Assembly (NCBI GenBank): GCA_964645585.1
Contig: CAZYAN010000063.1
Location: 1 to 20,634 of the forward strand
DNA from: DATGSL01 sp964645585
GTDB lineage: Bacteria > Verrucomicrobiota > Verrucomicrobiia > Opitutales > T3Sed10-336
Length of the DNA stretch: 20,634 bases
Direction: 5' to 3'
The notes beneath the pieces are model-generated. The model was given only the letters and a program-made list of their open reading frames with translations. It made no database searches and was not told the origin of the DNA. Shown one piece after another: positions 1 to 7,526 of the stretch (position 1 is the first letter of the stretch; each line of letters opens with the position of its first letter). The position numbers and the translations under genes are program-made.

Positions 1-417
1 TACGCTCTGGCGGACGGCATACTTGGAATCTGGAGCGCCATCCAAGGCCGGAAAGCAGGCGAAGATTGGTGGGTGCTGCTCCTTTGGGGACTCGCGGGAG
101 TCGGCATCGGCATTCTGACGTTTCTCGCCCCAACCATCACCGCACTCGTCCTCCTCTTTTACATCGCGGCCTGGGCCATCGTGACCGGTGTTTTTGAGGT
201 TATCACTGCCATCCGCCTGCGAAAGGAAATCAAGGGGGAATGGCTGCTTATCTTGGCGGGTCTCGCCTCCATCGTCCTGGGAGTTCTCCTGATGGCTTTC
301 CCCGGTCCCGGCGCTCTCGCACTCCTTTGGATTATTGCAACCTACGCGATCATCTTCGGCTGTATTCTGGTGCTCCTCGCCTTTCGAATCCGCGCGTTCG
401 ATACTGTTAGGATGTAG
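1..417 (+). CDS. HdeD/DUF308-like membrane protein, 5' partial
   Basis: The frame is open from the first base to the TAG at 415-417, giving 138 residues with no natural start, so the N-terminus lies outside the window. What remains is almost entirely hydrophobic: about four to five transmembrane helices separated by short basic loops (for example IRLRKEIKG). Helices begin with Gly-rich stretches and end in Pro-containing turns (FLAPT, AFPGPG), the duplicated pattern of the HdeD/DUF308 family. Family members are usually near 180-190 residues, so roughly 50 are missing. HdeD in E. coli is an inner-membrane protein linked to acid resistance; the role here is unknown. A GTG at position 73 is an internal valine, not a convincing start. 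Confidence 0.75.
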   Translation, partial: YALADGILGIWSAIQGRKAGEDWWVLLLWGLAGVGIGILTFLAPTITALVLLFYIAAWAIVTGVFEVITAIRLRKEIKGEWLLILAGLASIVLGVLLMAFPGPGALALLWIIATYAIIFGCILVLLAFRIRAFDTVRM

Positions 418-752
418 ACCTTCACGCCAAAGGTAACGACAAAAGCGCAACGCGCCCAAAGACGAGCAGAAGAACGTAAGCAGGTTCGTATTCCGCGTTC
501 ATCAGCGGCATCCGAGGGTCCTTTTATCTTTGCGGTTCTGGCGTTCATTGTACGTAAACAATTCCCTCGTCGAGGAACCTGAATTCATTCGGCATAACGG
601 CGGTTTTTCCTGCGGGACTGTTTTCAATGCCTTCGACGCGGTGATAACCGATCGCACGGACGGCAATTAGCTGATCAACGAGCACGCGAGCGGACTCCAG
701 CGGGTGACTCGATAACGTGCGCGATTCAATACTCTCTCGGCACCTTCTGGCA
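418..752. other. Intergenic region with no confident gene
   Basis: This stretch of about 335 bases separates the HdeD-like gene from the PadR promoter. I see no terminator with a T-tract, no RNA gene and no long frame with coding character. The only candidate is a short minus-strand frame (545-685), listed separately. The longer minus-strand frame running in from the PadR gene is antisense to PadR and to the start of the next gene, and is treated as a shadow. Confidence 0.6.
545..685 (-). CDS. Possible 46-residue small protein (unrecognised)
   Basis: A minus-strand frame can start at GTG (685-683), with GGAG nine bases upstream, and ends at TGA (547-545). The predicted peptide begins VLVDQLIAVRAIGYHRVEG and ends FLDEGIVYVQ. 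Its residue mix is balanced, unlike most shadow frames. The same frame stays open further upstream without a usable ATG, so this could instead be the tail of a decayed gene. No family is recognised and no function is proposed. It would be divergent from, or overlapped by, the PadR promoter region. Confidence 0.2.
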   Translation of the reverse strand: MLVDQLIAVRAIGYHRVEGIENSPAGKTAVMPNEFRFLDEGIVYVQ

Positions 753-781
753 TTGACATACCTAATACTGCTATGGATAAT
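753..781 (+). promoter_or_regulatory. Sigma-70-type promoter for the padR operon
   Basis: TTGACA (753-758, perfect -35) is followed after exactly 17 bases by GATAAT (776-781, five of six matches to the -10). The start codon at 811 lies about 30 bases downstream of the -10. The spacer contains a short dyad, CATA at 757-760 and TATG at 772-775, which could be an operator for the PadR protein made from this transcript. PadR proteins commonly repress their own promoters; the dyad assignment is only a guess. Confidence 0.7.
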
Positions 782-810
782 GCGACCAGGTAGGCAAATT
801 CGAGAGAATC

Positions 811-1206
811 ATGAAGGGCATGAACATCAGCAAAGACCTCATGGCTGCTTCCTCGACTCCGATCGTATTGGCCATTCTTGCTGAGGAAGACAGTTATGGA
901 TACGCGATCCTCAAGCGAGTTCGCGAGTTGTCCGACGGGCGAATGGAATGGTCGGACGGGATGCTCTACCCTGTGTTGCATCGGCTGGAGCGGCTCGGAC
1001 ACGTCGAGGCGCGGTGGCAAGTCGCGGAGAGCGGCCGTCGCCGGAAATATTATCGAATTACTGATCAGGGGCGCGCTCAGCTTGCTGAGGATCGCAAACA
1101 GTGGCTCGCGGTGGATGAGACCCTCCAAAATGTTTGGCAGGCGGTATCCGTTCCTGTTTTCTGCAACCCCGACGTGCCTTCCGGCGCGCTTCCGCAGAAA
1201 GGCTGA
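811..1206 (+). CDS. PadR family transcriptional regulator
   Basis: This 131-residue protein is a winged-helix repressor of the PadR type. Residues 15-45 (PIVLAILAEEDSYGYAILKR) match the helix 1-2 region, and residues 48-62 (WSDGMLYPVLHRLER) are the PadR recognition-helix signature. The basic wing RRRKYYRIT follows near residue 76. The length is typical of the short PadR subfamily, although the last 20 or so residues after the dimerisation helix look poorly conserved. The start at 811 is preceded by GAGAG four bases upstream; an ATG three codons later is possible. The gene ends three bases before the next ORF, a layout often seen for PadR regulators paired with a membrane protein. The inducer is unknown. 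Confidence 0.93.
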   Translation: MKGMNISKDLMAASSTPIVLAILAEEDSYGYAILKRVRELSDGRMEWSDGMLYPVLHRLERLGHVEARWQVAESGRRRKYYRITDQGRAQLAEDRKQWLAVDETLQNVWQAVSVPVFCNPDVPSGALPQKG

Positions 1207-1209
1207 TCG

Positions 1210-2574
1210 ATGTCGGACCAGGAATCCGAGCTCGAAGCGCAGATTCGGCAATGGCGAACTTATCTTTGCGGGCGTCAAGCGGTCGATTCGTCGGATCTTG
1301 CGGAGTTGGAAGATCATTTGCGGGAGCAGATCGCGTTTCTGGTCGGTTCTGGACTGGCCGCCGATGAAGCTTTTTTGGTCACGGTTAAGCGAATGGGCAA
1401 CCTCGACGAACTTTCGCGGGAATTCGCACGTGAGCATTCAGAGCGGTTGTGGAGGCAGCTGGTGCTGGTTCCCGACGATTCAATTGAGTCCCGCGGCCGG
1501 GCGCGGATGGACGCGATCGTCGCCTTTGGCCTTGCGGTCGCGGCAGCGTTGGCGATTAAAACGCCGGCACTGTTTGGCATATCGATGACGGCAGATCCTG
1601 CTTTTTATGGACGCAACTTGAGCTTCTTTGTTCTGCCTTTGCTGTCCGCCTTTTTCGCGTGGAAACGGGGAGTCGCGCTCGGTACCCTCGCCTGGCTTGG
1701 CGGCGCCTTTCTCATTGCGGGGTGCTTCGCGAACTTTTACCCGTTTGAGCGAGGCGGCTACACGGAGCGGCTCGCGATCGTGCATCTGCCGATCGCGCTC
1801 TGGCTGGCGGTGGGGGTCGCCTATGGTGGAGGCCGCTGGCGGCAAACCGACGGGCGGATGGACTTCATTCGTTTCTCCGGCGAGCTGTTTATTTATTATG
1901 TTCTGATCGCCCTTGGCGGCGGTGTTCTCACGGGGTTTACAGCCATGATTTTTCTGGCGATCGGGATCGACATCGAGCCGTTCTTCGAAGCGTGGCTCTT
2001 GCCGTGCGGAGCGGCCGGAGGCGTGCTGGTCGCCGCATGGCTGGTCGAAGCCAAACAGAGTGTGATCGAGAACATGGCACCGGTTCTGGCCAGACTTTTC
2101 ACCCCTTTATTCGCGGTGATGCTGACGAGCTTTCTCGGCATCCTTTTGTGGACTGGCCGCGGCATCGATGTGGAACGCGACATGCTCATCGCCTTCGATC
2201 TTCTGTTGGTGGTCGTGCTCGGCCTCCTCCTTTATTCAATCTCCGCTCGCGATCCAGGTGCTCCACCGAACCTTTTTGACCTGACGCAGGTCGTCCTCAT
2301 CGTCAGCGCCCTGTTTGCCGATTCGGTGGCGCTGTGGGCGATCGGCGCGCGCATCGCGGAGCATGGCTTCACCCCCAACCGGGCTGCCGCGGTTGGCTTC
2401 AACGTGATTCTTCTCATCAATCTCGCGTGGTCCGCTGTTCTCTACATTCAATTCTGGCGCGGGCGCGGAGCGATGGCACGCCTCGAGCGGTGGCAGACCG
2501 ATTATCTGCCTGTGTATGGGCTGTGGTCCGCGATCGTGGTGATCGTTTTTCCACCGCTGTTCGGTTACCAATGA
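1210..2574 (+). CDS. Polytopic membrane protein with N-terminal permease-prefix-like region (DUF4153-like)
   Basis: The protein has 454 residues. The first ~90 are soluble and helical (LEDHLREQIAFLVGSGL, then VKRMGNLDELSREFAREH), resembling the prefix domain found on PadR-associated permeases. About ten to eleven hydrophobic helices follow, from residue 98 to the C-terminus; the region around FVLPLLSAFFAWKRG and the C-terminal half resemble DUF4153 membrane proteins. No catalytic motif or ATP-binding site is visible, so a transporter or sensor role cannot be assigned. AAAGG lies seven bases upstream of the ATG, and the gene begins just after the PadR stop, so the two should be co-transcribed. 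Family naming is from memory; 'integral membrane protein, PadR-linked' is the safe label. Confidence 0.8.
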   Translation: MSDQESELEAQIRQWRTYLCGRQAVDSSDLAELEDHLREQIAFLVGSGLAADEAFLVTVKRMGNLDELSREFAREHSERLWRQLVLVPDDSIESRGRARMDAIVAFGLAVAAALAIKTPALFGISMTADPAFYGRNLSFFVLPLLSAFFAWKRGVALGTLAWLGGAFLIAGCFANFYPFERGGYTERLAIVHLPIALWLAVGVAYGGGRWRQTDGRMDFIRFSGELFIYYVLIALGGGVLTGFTAMIFLAIGIDIEPFFEAWLLPCGAAGGVLVAAWLVEAKQSVIENMAPVLARLFTPLFAVMLTSFLGILLWTGRGIDVERDMLIAFDLLLVVVLGLLLYSISARDPGAPPNLFDLTQVVLIVSALFADSVALWAIGARIAEHGFTPNRAAAVGFNVILLINLAWSAVLYIQFWRGRGAMARLERWQTDYLPVYGLWSAIVVIVFPPLFGYQ

Positions 2575-2623
2575 GCGAAGTTTCCGGCGGCAAGAGAAAC
2601 GCCTGCCCAAGCGGTCTCGTTCC

Positions 2624-2641
2624 CGGTCATGGAATTGACCG
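2624..2641. repeat. Short inverted repeat after the membrane protein gene
   Basis: CGGTCA (2624-2629) and TGACCG (2636-2641) form a perfect six-base-pair stem with a six-base loop, 50 bases downstream of the plus-strand stop codon. No T-tract follows, so it is not a canonical intrinsic terminator. It could stabilise the 3' end of the transcript. Confidence 0.3.
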
Positions 2642-2757
2642 CCTGGATCACAGAGAACACAAAGGTGGATACAATCGGATCAAGTTGAATTCACGGTCCT
2701 GTGTTTTTTTGCGGTTAAGAATCTTTTCGTCACTTGTTCCCTCCGCAATCCATTCAC

Positions 2758-2799
2758 AAAAAAGCGGCCGCATCCTGTCTAGTGACAGAAGGCGGCCGC
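2758..2799 (-). terminator. Intrinsic terminator of the large exported protein gene
   Basis: Read on the minus strand, the stop codon at 2817 is followed by GCGGCCGC (2799-2792) and CTGTC (2788-2784), a TAGT-type loop, then GACAG (2779-2775) and GCGGCCGC (2771-2764), and then six T residues (2763-2758). The 8-bp and 5-bp stem segments are separated by a 3x3 internal loop holding one possible A-T pair. This is a strong rho-independent terminator, and its T-tract orientation assigns it to the minus-strand gene. The GC arm is itself an 8-base palindrome. Confidence 0.9.
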
Positions 2800-2816
2800 C
2801 GCAATTCAGGATTGGA

Positions 2817-5800
2817 TCAGAGCTGACGAATCCGCAGTTGCAGGAACGCCCTGCCTGCCTCCGGCGAGAGGTTCGCCTTCACGGTCACCCGCTCGAGGTT
2901 TTCGCCTTCGCTCGTGCGGCTGACCTCCTCGACATGCTCCGGACCGCTGACCCAGTCAGCCAGGTCAGCCGACAGCTCTACGACGTATTCGATGTCGCTG
3001 ATATCGGTCCGCTCAAGGTATGTCAGGGTCAGCGAACCGTCATCCATCGCGGGAGCAAGAAGGTCGCTGCCGTTGAACGGCACCTTTGCCTCCAGATCCA
3101 TCGCATACTTCAGCAGGTTCGGCACACCATCGCCGGCTGGCGCCGCATCCGGGCCGCTTACGGCAGGATCGAGCAGTTCTTCCGCGTCGAAGTTTTCCGT
3201 CTGCCAATCCGCGAAGGTCGCAGCGCCTTCCGTCCGGCCGCCGATAAAGATCGTCAGGATTGGATCGTTCTCTGCCGGTTCCGCGCCTGAAGCTTGGAAA
3301 ATGAAGCGCTGCGTGGCCCCGGTGTTCGGATTCATATCGACGTCGTAGGTCATCCGTATGATTGCATAATCCCCCGGCTGCGCTCCGTTGTCATACAGCG
3401 ATTGGAGGAAATCGGTCAGCGCCATTTGACCTGTGACATTCATTGCGATTCGGTCGCTTGTTTCATTGTCCCCGCTGAGCAGGAAGTCATTTTGCAACTT
3501 CACGACTCCCTCCGCTTCATCGTTTTCCCCGGCATACCACCAGTCGGGCGAAAGAACCGTCGTCGACGCGTAGCCAAACCCGTAGATATCAATGTTCCCC
3601 GGTCCAGTGGCCCGCCCAGTATCCGTGCGCACCAGGGACAATTTCGCGTAGTCGACCCACTCGCCTTCTCCTATCGCGGGCAATTGGAAGAACAGGAAGC
3701 CCGCAAACGTCCGCGCGTTTGGAGAAGTCCCGCCTTTCCCGACCCACACCGCCGTTGGCGCCTCATACGAGTACTCCGTCTGTGTGCTGAAGTTGCCTGG
3801 AAAGCGCGGTTCACCCGTATCCGGATCGATGACGTTCTTTCGTCCAACGTTATTAGCGTCCGCGGTATCGTCCGCATTCCGTCCGACCGTTGCATGGACA
3901 TCAACCGGGATACCGGTCACAACGTGATCGGGCCGCTCAGGTTCGGTCAGCCAGACGAACTCGTCGAAGCTCCAGACCGGATTCCCGCTGCTCCGGTGCC
4001 GGGCGCCAAACCCGAAGCGGCCGCCGGCCGGTGCCGGATCGAGAGTTCCCGCCGTCGTTACGGCATTCCCGTCATCGTCAGCCAGAATCGCGTTGAAATT
4101 GACGAGGTCACCATCGTAACGCGCGTGAAAATACACATTGAATGTCGATCCGTTCGCCACTTCCGGCGCGGTAGCGACCGACGAAAAGTCGACCCGCGCG
4201 ATTTCCGCACCGTCCATTCCCTGGCGAACGACTAAACTGCCACCCTCCGCACTGGCCGGAACATACTGCATCGTGTAGTAAGTCGAATCGTCCTCGAGAT
4301 CGAACACCTCCGGATCTGATTCCCCAAACAGAAGGACCGCCAGCCGGTTGCCCGCATCCTCAGCAGCAAATTGCTCGACAGTAAACCGTGCGCGGAGGAA
4401 AAAGTCGGTGCCGGGTTCGAAGTTGCCAACGCGCGTCAACGCAAACACGTTCTCGTAATCGGTGCCGCCCGCCGTCAAACGAAGCGAGTCCTCTTCGAGC
4501 GTCCAAGCCTCCTCGTCGGTCACGCGGAAGTCCGACCCGTCGGCCAGCCCCTCGGCGGAACCGAAATCATACGCAAAGGGCCAATTGGTTACCGGATCGG
4601 GAATCACCTCGCCCGGCGCCTCTCCCAGGGTCACCGCAAGGGTTCGATAATCAAAGAACGTGGTTCCCATCGCATCATCCGCCAATCGGCCGCCGAATCC
4701 AAAAAGGTTTCCGACGCGCGCCCCCAGAATGGTTGTACTCACCGTCTGGCTGTGCCCGGTTCCCTCCTCAACGCTGTCGCTCAGGGTAAAAGTAAGCTCG
4801 AGGTCGCCGACATTGTTGAAGACGCCGTCTGCCTGGAACTTGTAGCGCTGGTCAAAACCGACGGTCCAGGAGTTTCCAGGATTCGGATAAGCTCCGCCCC
4901 ATACAGCCTCGGCCAGCACTGACCCTTCAAACCCCTCGCGGATCTGGATCAGCGACACCGTGTTTCCGCCGTCGTCGACAGCCGGCAGCCAGAGCAGCGA
5001 GTAGAACCCGCTGTCGGCCTCTGGGTCGAACGGCCCCTCGCCCGGCAAATGCGGTCCGCCAAGAATGACCAGACCGGTCCGGTTCTCTCCGGCTTCCTTG
5101 ATCGATCCAAGGGTAGCCTCCGCCTCGACAGTAAAATCCTGAAAAGGCAGATAATTGGACACTGCGGCAACCGCGGCCGCGGAACTCAAAGTCCCGGTCG
5201 ATTGATGGCGAAGACCATCCCACAAATTCAGGGGCAACGCGGCGGCGTCGGTGCGCAGAAGCATCCGCCCGGCCGTATTCGCCATGCCCGATTCAAACGA
5301 GAGGGAGAACGGCGCGTAAAGATCGGCATAATCGACTTTCCAGGATTCACTCACCGCGAAATCGACAAAGTCCCATACCGGATTTTGACCCGTTGCATGT
5401 TCGGCGCCTATTCCGAACCAGTTCGCCGGAGAGGAAAGCGTCAGCCAGGTTATCGCACTCGCTGACGCTCCATCTTCGTCAATCAGCTTAAACGTAACTT
5501 CCGTCGTGCCGAAATCATCGCGCGCCAGCACAAGGAAGGTGTAGATCGAACCGATCCCTTCCGACGCGGGGCGTCCCGTCCATTGGTTGTCCGCCAATAC
5601 CGCCCCGCTCGATCCGTTGACGATCTGCACCCGGCTTCCGGAGGGCCCGTTAGGAACCCATCGCGCAAAGTACCAGTCGCCTGCTTCCCCCGGAGCCGCG
5701 GACCCGAGAAAAGCCACTCCCACTGCGTTATCCGCCGTACCGCCGCCGAGACCCGACAGCTTCACCCGCGCCCGAACGCCGAATTCTTGGTCTGACGAAA

Positions 5801-6764
5801 AATTCACCGCGTTGACCAAGGCCAGCGACGTATGGAGATCCGCGCTTCCCGGCGTGAGGCGAAGCGCGTCCGGCTGGAGCTCCCACTCCGAAGGCTCATT
5901 GCGCAGAAAATTCTCGCCGTCAGACAGCCCGTCTGAACCGAACTGGACCGAGTATGGGAACAGCACGGCGCCAGGCAGAGCATCTATGCTCGGAATCTGA
6001 AGGCTCGCCCCGTCTTTACCGATCCAGATGTCATCGACATGCATCATTCCGTTGTTCGAGGTCCCGCCTGGTCCCAAGTTTCCGACCCCTTGGAAGTGGG
6101 TCAAAGTCTCCCAGTTGCCTCCGGTGGAGCGGAACGCAAAAGTATCAACACCATCGGCACTCAGCCGGTCCGCCTCGTCCGCGTTCTCATCCCCCGTCGT
6201 CAGGTACAGCGCAAAGGTCTGCATTTCCTGGTCGATGACGTACCAGAGATTGTACCAGGTTCCGATCTCGACTTCGGTCAGGTTCCGAAAAGCGCTGCCA
6301 TCCCAGGCCCCGAGAAAATGCGTCACGTTGTCTGTGGTTCGCACCCCGGTCTGGACCCGGAAATAGGCCGACGGATCGTGGTTGTCGATGTCGGTCCCTG
6401 CCGAAAGTCCCCAATTGGAATCAGTAATCCCGGCTCGGTTCACCCGAAACCGAAGATAAAGCGTCACCACCTGATCACCCGGCTGGACCTCAGCCGCCGA
6501 CGGCAGCGGGGATGAAATACTGCGAAAACTAGTCCCCGCAAAGCCAAATCCGAGGTAGGTATTACCATCCTCTGACTGGAACGAGTGGGCTCCCGTGGCG
6601 CGGTGCGGAATCCAGGAGGAACCAGCATCACTGATTGCCCCTGGCGGGTAGCTCTCAAAATCATCGACCAATGTCCACCCGGCCTGAGCGGCGGGAGGTA
6701 AAGCCACGGCTAGCGCCGCGGCGCCGAGCCAAGAACGAATCAACATGCATCCGGGGAGTTTCAT
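2817..6764 (-). CDS. Large exported multidomain LamG/concanavalin-like protein with C-terminal module
   Basis: This 1315-residue protein starts with a signal peptide (hydrophobic residues 12-24, AQA cleavage near 28). Residues 29-262 form a first beta-rich domain. Three further related domains follow at about 271-474, 486-712 and 731-940. Each contains an (S/A)xGLxDGxxF-like or equivalent start, a (V/F)xxRA-type strand and an end resembling FGxGAxHxxxxNPVWxF. Residues ~953-1178 resemble the DNRLRE/CBM96-type carbohydrate-binding fold. Residues 1187-1315 are a module shared with the exported protein at 19098 (PAVSGP, then GDGVPNLLKYA). No catalytic residues are evident, so binding or surface display is more likely than hydrolysis. 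No clear Shine-Dalgarno precedes ATG 6764; ATG 6746 would also keep the signal peptide. A weak promoter (TTGCAC/TATACG, 15-base spacing) may lie near 6857-6883. Confidence 0.88.
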   Translation of the reverse strand: MKLPGCMLIRSWLGAAALAVALPPAAQAGWTLVDDFESYPPGAISDAGSSWIPHRATGAHSFQSEDGNTYLGFGFAGTSFRSISSPLPSAAEVQPGDQVVTLYLRFRVNRAGITDSNWGLSAGTDIDNHDPSAYFRVQTGVRTTDNVTHFLGAWDGSAFRNLTEVEIGTWYNLWYVIDQEMQTFALYLTTGDENADEADRLSADGVDTFAFRSTGGNWETLTHFQGVGNLGPGGTSNNGMMHVDDIWIGKDGASLQIPSIDALPGAVLFPYSVQFGSDGLSDGENFLRNEPSEWELQPDALRLTPGSADLHTSLALVNAVNFSSDQEFGVRARVKLSGLGGGTADNAVGVAFLGSAAPGEAGDWYFARWVPNGPSGSRVQIVNGSSGAVLADNQWTGRPASEGIGSIYTFLVLARDDFGTTEVTFKLIDEDGASASAITWLTLSSPANWFGIGAEHATGQNPVWDFVDFAVSESWKVDYADLYAPFSLSFESGMANTAGRMLLRTDAAALPLNLWDGLRHQSTGTLSSAAAVAAVSNYLPFQDFTVEAEATLGSIKEAGENRTGLVILGGPHLPGEGPFDPEADSGFYSLLWLPAVDDGGNTVSLIQIREGFEGSVLAEAVWGGAYPNPGNSWTVGFDQRYKFQADGVFNNVGDLELTFTLSDSVEEGTGHSQTVSTTILGARVGNLFGFGGRLADDAMGTTFFDYRTLAVTLGEAPGEVIPDPVTNWPFAYDFGSAEGLADGSDFRVTDEEAWTLEEDSLRLTAGGTDYENVFALTRVGNFEPGTDFFLRARFTVEQFAAEDAGNRLAVLLFGESDPEVFDLEDDSTYYTMQYVPASAEGGSLVVRQGMDGAEIARVDFSSVATAPEVANGSTFNVYFHARYDGDLVNFNAILADDDGNAVTTAGTLDPAPAGGRFGFGARHRSSGNPVWSFDEFVWLTEPERPDHVVTGIPVDVHATVGRNADDTADANNVGRKNVIDPDTGEPRFPGNFSTQTEYSYEAPTAVWVGKGGTSPNARTFAGFLFFQLPAIGEGEWVDYAKLSLVRTDTGRATGPGNIDIYGFGYASTTVLSPDWWYAGENDEAEGVVKLQNDFLLSGDNETSDRIAMNVTGQMALTDFLQSLYDNGAQPGDYAIIRMTYDVDMNPNTGATQRFIFQASGAEPAENDPILTIFIGGRTEGAATFADWQTENFDAEELLDPAVSGPDAAPAGDGVPNLLKYAMDLEAKVPFNGSDLLAPAMDDGSLTLTYLERTDISDIEYVVELSADLADWVSGPEHVEEVSRTSEGENLERVTVKANLSPEAGRAFLQLRIRQL
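2820..3209 (-). repeat. C-terminal ~130-residue module, copy 1
   Basis: This encodes residues 1186-1315 of the large exported protein. Conserved positions shared with copy 2 (19101-19490) are a Trp, an NF pair, PAVSGP, GDGVxNLL(K/R)YA, a basic-aromatic strand (LTLTY or LRLSY), VE(L/I)S, a DL..W segment, and ERVTV near the end. Both copies stop within a few residues of the last strand. The position at the extreme C-terminus of two otherwise different exported proteins suggests a sorting, anchoring or export role. Confidence 0.7.
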
Positions 6765-7192
6765 AAGGTATTCGTAAACAAGTTTTTCCTGTGAGAGTTC
6801 ATTGGTTGTCCCGACGGAAATCCGACGATTGGGCAGTCAAGCAAACGAACCAACTGCGTATATTGATTTTCAGTCGAGTGCAAGATCTGAGATTGTAAAA
6901 ATTGGCAGCAGCCGCTTGTGCATGAAGCCTTTCGCCAAGAGAAAGCTGAACATTTGGGGTGTAATGCCGCGTAAGGCGAAGAACGGCCCCGTTCGAGATA
7001 GGCGCGAGAGGTCCGCCCGATGATTGAACGGATAAACCGGATCCGCAGCAACAGCGACGATGTCCAGCACTCGCTCCGTTTGCCCAAGAATTTCCGCACC
7101 TTAACGCCCCGGATTATACGCGAGATCACCTGCCGCATGCGCTTCGGCTACTTGGAATCGCGACTTCGATGCTCGCTGGTGCTCGGAGTTTC
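6765..7192. other. Upstream region of the large exported protein, no confident gene
   Basis: About 430 bases lie between the large gene's start and the assembly gap. It probably holds that gene's promoter. A 66-residue minus-strand frame (6870-7070, GTG start) has protein-like composition but no good ribosome site and no recognisable family. A longer frame overlaps it in another phase. They may be remnants of a decayed gene that continued into the gap. Confidence 0.5.
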
Positions 7193-7292
7193 NNNNNNNN
7201 NNNNNNNNNNNNNNNNNNNNNNNNNNNNNNNNNNNNNNNNNNNNNNNNNNNNNNNNNNNNNNNNNNNNNNNNNNNNNNNNNNNNNNNNNNNN
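7193..7292. other. Assembly gap of 100 Ns
   Basis: Exactly 100 undetermined bases, the conventional length for a scaffold gap of unknown size. Frames that appear to cross it are artefacts. True distance, and even adjacency, between the two flanks cannot be judged from this sequence. Confidence 0.99.
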
Positions 7293-7358
7293 TCCGGCCG
7301 ATTAGGCAACGAGAACGGTTGCGGCGGTTTCCCGCGAGCCTTCGCTGTTTGCTCGCCG

Positions 7359-7387
7359 TTGACCTGAAATCGCTCGCTGAAGAATAT
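7359..7387 (+). promoter_or_regulatory. Weak candidate promoter for the mutarotase-like gene
   Basis: TTGACC (7359-7364, five of six matches) and GAATAT (7382-7387, about three of six) are separated by 17 bases. They would give a leader of about 130 bases to the ATG at 7527. The -10 is poor and no second signal supports it. The rest of 7293-7526 shows no confident gene; a plus-strand frame open from the gap to the stop at 7537 overlaps the gene start and is not assigned. Confidence 0.25.
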
Positions 7388-7526
7388 CTGAAGGTCCGGA
7401 CAATGCATACCCTTCCCCGCGTGACCGGGTTCAAACGGAGCATGCCCGCGGGTTTACTTGCCAACCGGACCCTGCGCGCTTATCAACAAGACCGACTTTT
7501 CGATTTCTCCCGCTACCGACGAAACC

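Noticed and set aside
667..1437. Minus-strand frame of 256 residues
   Set aside because: It is antisense to padR and the next gene. There is no domain signal, and it crosses the strong padR promoter.
2334..4235. Plus-strand open frames of about 315 residues each over the membrane protein end and the large exported gene
   Set aside because: They overlap well-supported genes in other frames, and their translations have shadow-like composition (Arg/Ser/Pro rich).
6870..7070. 66-residue minus-strand frame starting at GTG
   Set aside because: Composition is protein-like, but there is no good ribosome site, no family and a competing frame. Kept only as a note on the intergenic region.
7428..7435. 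GGTTCAAA resembling a tRNA T-loop
   Set aside because: No acceptor, D or anticodon arms can be formed around it.
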